Assembly: GCA_028282485.1 (NCBI GenBank)
Contig: JANQHU010000405.1
Location: 1-5,022, forward strand
Reading direction: 5' to 3'
Length of the DNA stretch: 5,022 bases
DNA from: Bacillota bacterium
GTDB taxonomy: Bacteria > Bacillota > UBA4882 > UBA8346
The position numbers and the translations under genes were made by a program. Position 1 is the stretch's first letter; the number at the start of each line of letters is the position of its first letter. The notes under the pieces are model-generated. The model was not told the DNA's origin. It did not search any database and worked only from the letters and a program-made list of their open reading frames with translations. Below are positions 1-5,022 of the stretch, in pieces.

Positions 1-1254
1 AATAATCTCCCAAGCCTCGGTCATAGCAGCTTCTTTGGCTTCGTGAGTCAGTAAAACAATGGGGATATAATGGTCGATTTCATGGGACTCGAGCTGAACC
101 ATGGAAGAAATAGAGATCCCCTTTTCTCCCAAAACTCCGGCAATTTTGGCTAAAATCCCTGGCTCGTCCTTAGTAAAAAAGCGCAAATAAAAACGATTTT
201 CGATCTCGCAGACGGGAATCGTACGCACCTTGGTCTTGGTATCGATTAAAGGCAGTAACTCTTCGGCGGGATTCTCACAACATTTAACTTTGGCAACTAA
301 ATCTAATATATCACTCACAATGGCACTGGCAGTGGGCCTTTCGCCGGCCCCCGGGCCATAAAACATGGTATCCCCCACAAAGTCACCCCGTACAAAAACG
401 GCATTTAATTCATTATTAACCGCCGCTAACAAATGTGAGTTAGGGACCAAGGTGGGATGAACCCGTAGATCTAGCCCTCCATCTAACTGCCGGTAAATAG
501 CTAATAATTTAATTGTGTAGCCAAAGTTCTTGGCAAAGTTAATATCCATCTTGGTAATTTCGGTAATCCCCTCCACCTGAAGGGATTGAAAATCTACTGT
601 TCCATTAGCCGCGAGGGAGGCCAAGATAACTAATTTATGGGCAGCATCCCCCCCGCTAATATCTAAGGTGGGATCAGCTTCGGCAAAGCCTTTCTCCTGA
701 GCTTCTTTTAAAACATCGGCAAACTCTAATTCTTTTTCATGCATACGGGTTAAAATAAAGTTGGAAGTGCCATTTAAAATCCCAAAAATCTTTTCAATGC
801 GGTTGGCGACCAAGCCTTCTCTCAAACCCTTAATAATGGGAATCCCCCCGCCCACACTGGCTTCAAATAAAAAACTAACCTGATTAGCTGCTGCTAAAGC
901 AAAAAGCTCCGGCCCTTTTGTAGCCACTAAAGCTTTATTGGCGGTAACCACATGCTTTTTATTATTTAAGGCTTTACTAATAAAACTAAAGGCCGGCTCG
1001 TGGCCACCAATTGTTTCCACTACAATATCAATCTCCGGATCATTAATAAGGGCTCCGGCATCAGTTAGTTGAGCTACTTCTTCTAAATTTAGATCCCGCT
1101 CTTTTTGCCAATCTAATTCGGCAATGGCTTTTAAACGAAATTCCAAACCAGAGCGCTGTTTTAGCAAAACTGCTTGTTCTAATAAAAGGCGGGCTACCCC
1201 AGTACCCACTGTTCCCAAACCAATGATTCCGACATTTAAACATCTTTTTTTCAT
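1..1254 (-). CDS. hom: Homoserine dehydrogenase with C-terminal ACT domain, partial (3' end beyond window)
   Basis: It catalyses NAD(P)H-dependent reduction of aspartate semialdehyde to homoserine, the branch point to threonine and methionine, in the cytoplasm. 418 codons are open from the ATG to base 1. Family members of this type are about 430 residues, so only the last 10-20 residues are missing. Visible motifs: Rossmann GLGTVG at residues 12-17; TANK with Lys107, matching the catalytic lysine of the family; GTSN at 162-165; GGDAAHKL with Asp203 and Lys207, the substrate-binding/catalytic pair; GPGAGERPTASA at 300-311. An ACT domain begins near residue 356 and contains DEPGILAKIAGVLGEKGISI, which suggests allosteric feedback, probably by threonine (inference). 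The start is fixed by AGGAGGA at 1261-1267, 6 nt upstream. It follows yjbQ by 25 bp, so co-transcription is likely. No riboswitch or T-box is visible ahead of it. The identification is firm. Confidence 0.96.
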   Translation of the reverse strand, partial: MKKRCLNVGIIGLGTVGTGVARLLLEQAVLLKQRSGLEFRLKAIAELDWQKERDLNLEEVAQLTDAGALINDPEIDIVVETIGGHEPAFSFISKALNNKKHVVTANKALVATKGPELFALAAANQVSFLFEASVGGGIPIIKGLREGLVANRIEKIFGILNGTSNFILTRMHEKELEFADVLKEAQEKGFAEADPTLDISGGDAAHKLVILASLAANGTVDFQSLQVEGITEITKMDINFAKNFGYTIKLLAIYRQLDGGLDLRVHPTLVPNSHLLAAVNNELNAVFVRGDFVGDTMFYGPGAGERPTASAIVSDILDLVAKVKCCENPAEELLPLIDTKTKVRTIPVCEIENRFYLRFFTKDEPGILAKIAGVLGEKGISISSMVQLESHEIDHYIPIVLLTHEAKEAAMTEAWEII

Positions 1255-1279
1255 CAATCTTCCTCCTAAGTAGTTACGA

Positions 1280-1699
1280 CTATTCTCCAATTATTTTAAC
1301 TAAAACCTTTTTACTACGCTGCCCGTCAAATTCCCCGTAGAAAATCTGTTCCCAAGGGCCAAAGTCTAATTTGCCATTGGTAACGGCTACTAAAACTTCT
1401 CTGCCCATAACTTGACGTTTCAGATGGGCATCGGCATTATCCTCTCCGGTGCGGTTATGTTGATACTGGGCCAACGGTTCGTGAGGGGCAATCTTCTCTA
1501 ACCATTTTTGGTAATCATGCCATAAGCCTTTTTCATGATCATTTATAAAGACACTTGCCGTAATATGCATGGCATTAATTAAACAAAGACCTTCCTTAAT
1601 GCCACTTTCTTGAATAACTTCCGTAACTTCAGTAGTGATATTAATAAACTCAACTCGATTTTTGGTCTTAAAAACAAGTTCTTTGCGATAGTTTTTCAT
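1280..1699 (-). CDS. yjbQ: YjbQ/UPF0047 family protein (secondary thiamine-phosphate synthase type)
   Basis: This is a 139-residue single-domain protein of the UPF0047 (YjbQ) family. Members have been reported to show weak thiamine-phosphate synthase activity, but their true role is unsettled. Hallmarks are the HITASVFIND segment (45-54), HNRTGEDNADAHLKRQ (81-96) with conserved histidines at 81 and 92 and acidic residues between, NGKLDFGPWEQIFYGEFDG (108-126), and the C-terminal VLVKIIGE. Length matches the family. An in-frame ATG eight codons upstream (1723) has no ribosome-binding site and lies about 5 nt from the likely transcription start. The ATG at 1699 is preferred because it follows AAGGAGG and gives the family-typical N-terminus MKNYRKELVFKTK. 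It heads a probable two-gene unit with hom, 25 bp downstream. Nothing in the sequence explains that pairing. Confidence 0.93.
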   Translation of the reverse strand: MKNYRKELVFKTKNRVEFINITTEVTEVIQESGIKEGLCLINAMHITASVFINDHEKGLWHDYQKWLEKIAPHEPLAQYQHNRTGEDNADAHLKRQVMGREVLVAVTNGKLDFGPWEQIFYGEFDGQRSKKVLVKIIGE

Positions 1700-1711
1700 G
1701 AGTCTGCTCTG

Positions 1712-1720
1712 CTCCTCCTT
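1712..1720 (-). promoter_or_regulatory. Ribosome-binding site deciding the yjbQ start
   Basis: The minus strand reads AAGGAGGAG here, ending 12 nt before the ATG at 1699 (14 nt counting from AAGGAGG). That is longer than the usual 5-10 nt, but no ATG, GTG or TTG lies in frame between them. The alternative ATG at 1723 overlaps the upstream edge of this element and so cannot use it. Confidence 0.6.
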
Positions 1721-1734
1721 CATCTATTTTCTTA

Positions 1735-1763
1735 ATTATAATATAAACCCAGCAAAAAAGAAA
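1735..1763 (-). promoter_or_regulatory. Putative sigma-A promoter of yjbQ-hom
   Basis: On the minus strand a perfect -10 hexamer TATAAT occupies 1735-1740. At 17 bp spacing the -35 position (1758-1763) reads only TTTCTT, a poor match to TTGACA. Upstream lies a very A/T-rich tract (about 1764-1826) that could act as an UP element. Transcription would begin near 1728, just past the rubredoxin terminator and before the yjbQ ribosome-binding site, which fits the layout. The weak -35 keeps confidence moderate. Confidence 0.5.
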
Positions 1764-1826
1764 TTTATCTTACGTTTTTTTTCAAAAGAAAAAATCTTTA
1801 AATAAGAAGTATTAAAAAATGAACCT

Positions 1827-1859
1827 AAAAAAGCGATGAATTTCCGTTTCATTCATCGC
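1827..1859 (-). terminator. Intrinsic terminator after rubredoxin
   Basis: A perfect 9-bp stem is formed by GCGATGAAT (arms 1851-1859 and 1833-1841) with a 9-nt loop. On the minus strand it is followed directly by six T residues (1832-1827). It lies 33 nt beyond the rubredoxin stop codon and separates that gene from the yjbQ-hom unit. The opposite strand lacks a T-run on the far side, so it looks unidirectional. Confidence 0.92.
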
Positions 1860-1892
1860 CCCAGAGTCTTATTTACAATCATTTAAAATTCA

Positions 1893-2054
1893 TTATTCTA
1901 CCGGTTCAAACATATCTCTACCCGCCCCACATTCCGGGCAAGTCCAATCATCTGGTAATTCGACAAAAGAAATTCCCGGAGAAATATCGGCAATTGCATC
2001 CCCAAATTCGGGATTAAAAAGATAACCACATGCTTTACATTCCCATTCGCTCAT
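1893..2054 (-). CDS. Rubredoxin
   Basis: This 53-residue cytoplasmic one-electron carrier holds a single iron in a Cys4 site. The ligands are visible as CKACG (Cys6, Cys9) and CPECG (Cys39, Cys42), with the usual aromatic core (Trp4, Tyr11, Phe13, Phe30, Trp37) and the ELPDDWTCP loop. Length is exactly that of classical clostridial rubredoxins (52-54). The reading frame extends 24 codons upstream to an ATG at 2126, but the real start is the ATG at 2054. It follows GGAGG (2064-2068) by 9 nt and gives the canonical N-terminus. The gene has its own promoter and terminator, so it is probably monocistronic. In anaerobes rubredoxins feed oxygen- and superoxide-detoxifying enzymes such as flavodiiron proteins, rubrerythrin and superoxide reductase. 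No partner gene is visible here, so the specific role is open. Confidence 0.97.
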   Translation of the reverse strand: MSEWECKACGYLFNPEFGDAIADISPGISFVELPDDWTCPECGAGRDMFEPVE

Positions 2055-2112
2055 TCTAAAAAACCTCCATTTAGACTTTTCGATTAAAATACTATTTTGG
2101 TTAATCTGCAAT

Positions 2113-2126
2113 TTGAAAATTATCAA
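2113..2126. promoter_or_regulatory. Candidate CRP/FNR-family operator in rubredoxin leader
   Basis: The minus strand reads TTGATAATTTTCAA, which differs from the FNR-type consensus TTGAT-N4-ATCAA at one position. It lies about 10-25 nt downstream of the predicted transcription start. Binding there would be expected to repress rather than activate. A second inverted repeat, TGCAAT/ATTGCA (2137-2142 and 2107-2112), brackets it. AT-rich DNA yields such matches by chance, so this is only a candidate. Confidence 0.3.
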
Positions 2127-2144
2127 AAAACTATCTATTGCAAA

Positions 2145-2173
2145 AGTTTAATACGAACTGGGCTATTTGTCAA
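2145..2173 (-). promoter_or_regulatory. Sigma-A promoter of rubredoxin
   Basis: On the minus strand a perfect -35 TTGACA (2168-2173) is followed after exactly 17 bp by TAAACT (2145-2150), a 4/6 match to TATAAT. Transcription should start near 2138, giving a leader of about 84 nt before the rubredoxin ATG. The promoter begins 32 bp past the HD-GYP stop codon. I see no intrinsic terminator between them, so read-through from the upstream operon is possible. Confidence 0.75.
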
Positions 2174-2205
2174 TTATTTCCCTTTGTAAATTATTATTAT
2201 TAATC

Positions 2206-3087
2206 TTATTTATTAATAATTTTCACGAAAATATCTACCAACTCCGGATCAAACTCACTATTACGCCGTTCCTGAATATATTTGACAGCTTCAAAAGTAG
2301 CATAAGCCTTCCGATAGAGCTTCTCCGTAGTTAAAGCATCATAAACATCGGCAATCGCTGCAATTCTGGCAAATTGGTGAATCATCGTTCCGGCCATGCC
2401 CCGGGGATAACCGGAACCGTTATATCGTTCGTGATGTTGATAGGCAACGTGGGCAGAAACAGCGGGCATACTAGTATCCCGCCGGATAATTTCAAATCCT
2501 TTTTCGGGGTGGGATCTAATTATGGCAAGCTCTTCTGTGGTTAAATTTTCATTTTTATTAAGAATTTCTATGGGAATGCTAGTCATCCCGATATCATGGA
2601 GCAAACAACCCACTGCCAAATCATAAAGCTGTTTACTTTTATAGCCCAATTCGGCTCCGATACGCACTCCAAAAACCGCTACATTAATCGAATGCCCAAA
2701 AATATAATCACCTTGTAACCGAATATCAGTCAACCCGATCGGAGCTCGGCGATTCCGGTTAATTTCATCGAGCATCCCTAAAACTAATTTATTTTCCGGG
2801 AGGATACTTTTACGGCTTTTTCCCAGCCTTAATTCTCCGTCTAAGTTTGCCAAGATTTTTACTAATTCCAACCTCGTTTTTTCTGTAACAACGTCCAGAG
2901 CTTCAGTTTTCTCCTCATCATAAGAGGTAATTACAAAAGCAGCCGGTAATCCCATTTCTCTCAAGCGGTTAATTAAGGAATACGATAGTTGCGTTTTTTC
3001 CCGCACTAAAAGCTTCCCATCAACGGAATAGATGGTTTTGGCTAAAATCATTCCGGGCTGAAGATTTTCAATTCGAATTTTTTTCAT
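2206..3087 (-). CDS. HD-GYP domain protein, probable cyclic-di-GMP phosphodiesterase
   Basis: This 293-residue protein lacks an evident signal peptide or membrane segment, so it is probably cytoplasmic. Residues 1-55 (IENLQPGMILAKTIYSVDG onward) form the small N-terminal region common in Firmicutes HD-GYP proteins. The HD-GYP domain spans about 125-290: His132, HDIG at 164-167, HPEKG with His193, HHERYNGSGYP at 218-228 and ADVYDALT with Asp247. These metal ligands predict a phosphodiesterase opening c-di-GMP or a related cyclic dinucleotide. Two departures are visible: the usual HDxGK lysine is Met168, and the residue four before His132 is Tyr128 rather than the glutamate of trinuclear-site enzymes. 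No receiver or GGDEF domain is attached. It starts 19 bp after ylqH with a modest GAGG site (3098-3101) and looks like the last gene of the rnhB-ylqG-ylqH unit. The family is certain; substrate and activity are inferred. Confidence 0.93.
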   Translation of the reverse strand: MKKIRIENLQPGMILAKTIYSVDGKLLVREKTQLSYSLINRLREMGLPAAFVITSYDEEKTEALDVVTEKTRLELVKILANLDGELRLGKSRKSILPENKLVLGMLDEINRNRRAPIGLTDIRLQGDYIFGHSINVAVFGVRIGAELGYKSKQLYDLAVGCLLHDIGMTSIPIEILNKNENLTTEELAIIRSHPEKGFEIIRRDTSMPAVSAHVAYQHHERYNGSGYPRGMAGTMIHQFARIAAIADVYDALTTEKLYRKAYATFEAVKYIQERRNSEFDPELVDIFVKIINK

Positions 3088-3106
3088 CTTTGAGCGGCCT
3101 CACTAT

Positions 3107-3400
3107 TTAGTTAGAATAGTCTTTGTCTATTTCCCAAATAAAAGCAAGGATTTGGGCTACTAACTGATAAGTCTCTTCCGGCCCGGTAGTCCCCGGTTCA
3201 ATTTGAGATAAGAGCTTTGCCAGAGCCGGTTCGGTATACTGGGGTATTTGCGCCTCACTAGCTATCTTCAAAAGGGATTCGGCCAGTTCGCCTTGACCTG
3301 CTGCCACGACTAACGGTGCTGAATCTTGGCCCGGGCGATAGCGTAAAGCAGCCGCATATTTTATCTTTTTTGGCAAAGATTTTTGCTCATTTAAACCCAT
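3107..3400 (-). CDS. ylqH: FlhB C-terminal-domain-like protein (YlqH type)
   Basis: This 97-residue soluble protein matches only the cytoplasmic C-terminal domain of FlhB/YscU export-switch proteins, without the membrane half. The core runs from YAAALRY (15-21) through APLVVAAGQGELAESLLKIA (28-47) and IPQYTEPALAKLLSQIEPG (52-70) to ETYQLVAQILAFIWEID (76-92), following the FlhB pattern YAVALKY ... APVVVAKG ... IP..E.p.LA..L ... ElY.aVAevLAyvY. The autocleavage motif NPTH that should precede YAAALRY is replaced by KKIK (11-14), so self-cleavage is not expected. The ATG lies inside the end of ylqG with a 10-bp overlap and AAAGG at 3410-3414, indicating translational coupling. The order rnhB-ylqG-ylqH matches B. 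subtilis, which supports the symbol. Function is unknown; interaction with the FliK-like neighbour is an inference. Confidence 0.85.
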   Translation of the reverse strand: MGLNEQKSLPKKIKYAAALRYRPGQDSAPLVVAAGQGELAESLLKIASEAQIPQYTEPALAKLLSQIEPGTTGPEETYQLVAQILAFIWEIDKDYSN

Positions 3401-4548
3401 AAATCAATTCCTTTGCTAAGCTTGTGATCATTATTATCTGGCAAATCAGCCTTAAAGGTGACACTAACCTTTGCTAAATCAAGAACTGCTTTTAAAGCTT
3501 CTATCTTTTGCTGTAAATAATGTTTCACTGCTTCGGAATCCACCTCAAAAAGAAGCTGCACTCCTTTGGTAAGACTCAAACTTAAGCTGATACTACCCAT
3601 ATTATCGGTTGGAATGGTGATTTTAATTAATTCTTCCGCCTTGTTTTCAGCTTGATTTAACTCATTTTTTTCTTGATACCAATGCACATAACACTCTTGC
3701 AAAGCTCCTGACCCAGACTCTGTCAGTAAGGGTATTAAATTATAATGGTAAGATTCTTTATCTCCATTAAATTCTTTGAAAAAAGCAACATTCTGTTCTA
3801 GCAAATCTTTTAGTTGCGCCATTTCTGGATTAACCGGGCTATTGTGAGGCAGTAATTCCTCATTTTGGTGATAACGCCAGTTGGTTAAAGATTTAAGCTT
3901 GGCCACAATGGTATCGGTATTGGCCGTTAAAGGTAATACGTTTTTTAACAGTTCCGAGGTGGTTGCCCCACTCTGCTTGGTTTGCTTTTTCAAGCGATTC
4001 CACAAAGACTCTCGCAGATCATTATCTAATAGCAAAAGAGCTACTAATATTGTTTGAGAACTGAGGGGCAATTTTTGGGCCATTAGAAAAGTGACCACCT
4101 CTGGTTCCATTTCTAACTGATATTTCCCCCCAAACTCTCTTAAGAAATTTGCTAATTTAGCAATGCTTGGTTTGGTCACCGGAAGCTGTTGCTCAATTAA
4201 CGATCCTGCAATTCGCTGTGATAATGGCATTTTTCCTTGTTTCGTAGATGTTTCAGGGGAAGGCTCTCCCTCTAAATGGCGATCAAACAATTCTTCTTGC
4301 ACCCTTAATAAGATTCTGCCGCCCTTATCTTGTTCGACTCCAAAACGCAACAAAGCTCCTTTGGCCAAAAAAGGGGGCTTCCCTTCAATTTTGGCCCGCA
4401 GATGCCGACCAGCCATTTCCAAAAGAGCTTCTTTGGCTGAAAGAGCTACAATTCGCGCAATAATCTGTTGCCCTTCTCGGAGATTTAACTCTTTTTGTAA
4501 TTGTAACTGAGGCGTTAAACTAAGTTGCGAAGGTTGATTAATCTGCAC
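3391..4548 (-). CDS. ylqG: FliK-like (flagellar hook-length control C-terminal domain) protein, YlqG type
   Basis: This 385-residue protein has no signal peptide or membrane segment. Residues 22-90 form a beta-rich region (LREGQQIIARIVAL ... LLEMAGRHLRAKIEG ... GALLRFGVEQ). Residues 110-205 are helical with two LP[VL][TS] turns (LPVTKPS, LPLSSQT) typical of Firmicutes FliK-like proteins. Residues 308-368 resemble the FliK C-terminal Flg_hook domain: IKITIPTDNMGSISLSLSL, then VQLLFEVDSEAVKHYLQQKIEALKAVL and VSVTF. The start is GTG at 4548, with AAGGAG (4559-4564) 10 nt upstream; the next in-frame ATG is at residue 46, inside the conserved region. It follows rnhB by 43 bp and overlaps ylqH by 10 bp. 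True FliK sets hook length and switches export by touching FlhB. Whether this relative does so is not known. Sequence conservation in the family is low, so the call rests on C-terminal pattern plus synteny. Confidence 0.75.
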   Translation of the reverse strand: MQINQPSQLSLTPQLQLQKELNLREGQQIIARIVALSAKEALLEMAGRHLRAKIEGKPPFLAKGALLRFGVEQDKGGRILLRVQEELFDRHLEGEPSPETSTKQGKMPLSQRIAGSLIEQQLPVTKPSIAKLANFLREFGGKYQLEMEPEVVTFLMAQKLPLSSQTILVALLLLDNDLRESLWNRLKKQTKQSGATTSELLKNVLPLTANTDTIVAKLKSLTNWRYHQNEELLPHNSPVNPEMAQLKDLLEQNVAFFKEFNGDKESYHYNLIPLLTESGSGALQECYVHWYQEKNELNQAENKAEELIKITIPTDNMGSISLSLSLTKGVQLLFEVDSEAVKHYLQQKIEALKAVLDLAKVSVTFKADLPDNNDHKLSKGIDLWV

Positions 4549-4558
4549 TCTGGGGCCG

Positions 4559-4564
4559 CTCCTT
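4559..4564 (-). promoter_or_regulatory. Ribosome-binding site for the GTG start of ylqG
   Basis: AAGGAG on the minus strand ends 10 nt before GTG at 4548-4546. It supports the non-ATG start, because no in-frame ATG occurs for the next 45 codons. Confidence 0.75.
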
Positions 4565-4591
4565 CAAAAAATATTTTCAACAGCCTATTTC

Positions 4592-5022
4592 TTAATTATC
4601 ATAATTTTTAGTGAGTTTAAAACTTCTCCGATGCAGGGGAGTTGGCCCTAATTTTCCTAAAGCCAGATAATGTTCTTTGGTAGGATACCCCTTATGCTTG
4701 GCAAATCCATAACCCGGAAATAAACAATCATACTCTGTCATTAAGCTATCGCGAGTCCATTTGGCAAGAACGGAAGCAGCCGCAATTGCATGAGAACGGG
4801 CATCACCGCGAATAAGGGCTTTTTGCTTAATACTGGTCTCCGGAATGGTTAAAGCATCTACTAACAAAAAATCCGGTGGGTTTTCTAGACCCTTTAAAGC
4901 CAAGAGCATCGCCTGGCGACTTGCCTGATAAATATTGATCCGGTCAATTTCAGCTGGTTCAATTATCCCGATACTGTACTCCCATTGCCCTGAAGTCAAA
5001 TATTCATAACAAAGCTGCCGCT
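4592..5022 (-). CDS. rnhB: Ribonuclease HII, partial (5' end beyond window)
   Basis: RNase HII cleaves the RNA strand of RNA-DNA hybrids and nicks at single ribonucleotides in DNA, starting ribonucleotide excision repair. About 143 codons are visible and the frame stays open to the window edge, so an internal TTG at 4999 is not the start. The missing N-terminus should hold the DExGRG motif with the first two catalytic acids. The visible part carries EPAEIDRINIYQAS, the third acid in LLVDAL (codon 4856-4858), the fourth in RGDARSHAIAAASVLAKWTRD (codon 4802-4804), then FPGYGFAKHKGYPT and the C-terminal HRRSF. All are diagnostic of type HII rather than HIII. The Asp-Ala after LLV replaces the common DG but keeps the acid. 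It lies upstream of ylqG-ylqH as in B. subtilis, probably in one operon. Confidence 0.96.
   Translation of the reverse strand, partial: RQLCYEYLTSGQWEYSIGIIEPAEIDRINIYQASRQAMLLALKGLENPPDFLLVDALTIPETSIKQKALIRGDARSHAIAAASVLAKWTRDSLMTEYDCLFPGYGFAKHKGYPTKEHYLALGKLGPTPLHRRSFKLTKNYDN

Noticed and set aside
1061..1243. Minus-strand open frame of 60 codons
   Set aside because: It lies inside the 5' part of hom in another frame, shows no domain pattern and has no support as a gene.
1700..1723. Upstream ATG for yjbQ giving eight extra residues
   Set aside because: It has no ribosome-binding site of its own, would lie almost at the transcription start, and its codons encode the AAGGAGG used by the ATG at 1699.
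2055..2126. N-terminal extension of rubredoxin by 24 residues from the ATG at 2126
   Set aside because: The ATG at 2054 has GGAGG at the right distance and gives the canonical 53-residue protein. The extension is low-complexity leader sequence.
2174..2205. TAA-type trinucleotide repeat after the HD-GYP stop
   Set aside because: It is short, imperfect and AT-rich, with no stem-loop or defined unit structure, so it is not a meaningful repeat element.
4163..4510. Two overlapping plus-strand open frames (115 and 71 codons)
   Set aside because: Both are antisense to the well-supported ylqG frame, with unnatural composition and no recognisable motif.
4997..4999. TTG at 4999 as the start of rnhB
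   Set aside because: The frame continues upstream to the window edge with RNase HII-like residues, and a protein starting here would lack the DExGRG catalytic motif.

Overview
All genes in this window lie on the minus strand, so transcription runs from high to low coordinates. The sequence is AT-rich with TTA/AAA-rich codon use. The gene set is rubredoxin, an HD-GYP protein, and an rnhB-ylqG-ylqH cluster arranged as in Bacillus subtilis. Strong Shine-Dalgarno sequences and a sigma-A-type promoter (TTGACA-17-TAAACT) are also present. Together these suggest an anaerobic, low-GC Gram-positive bacterium of the Firmicutes, most likely Clostridia. Genus cannot be decided from this window.

Right-hand block (5022 down to 2206): the 3' part of rnhB (RNase HII) is followed by a FliK-like protein (YlqG type, GTG start), a 97-residue FlhB-C-terminal-domain-like protein (YlqH type) that overlaps it by 10 bp, and a 293-residue HD-GYP protein. 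Gaps of 43, -10 and 19 bp suggest one transcription unit. The FliK-like/FlhB-like pair mirrors the two partners of the flagellar export specificity switch, but no other flagellar gene is visible here.

Centre (2205 to 1827): a promoter just after the HD-GYP stop drives a monocistronic 53-residue rubredoxin gene with a leader of about 80 nt and a clear intrinsic terminator. A palindrome resembling a CRP/FNR-family site sits in the leader.

Left-hand block (1826 to 1): a promoter-like sequence with a perfect TATAAT precedes a YjbQ/UPF0047 gene. Homoserine dehydrogenase (hom) starts 25 bp after it and runs off the window, lacking only its last residues. These two are probably co-transcribed.

Most of this is core or housekeeping sequence. 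I see no mobile element, CRISPR array, tRNA or rRNA, and no intergenic stretch over 300 bp. The feature most worth following is the FliK-like/FlhB-like pair linked to an HD-GYP protein.
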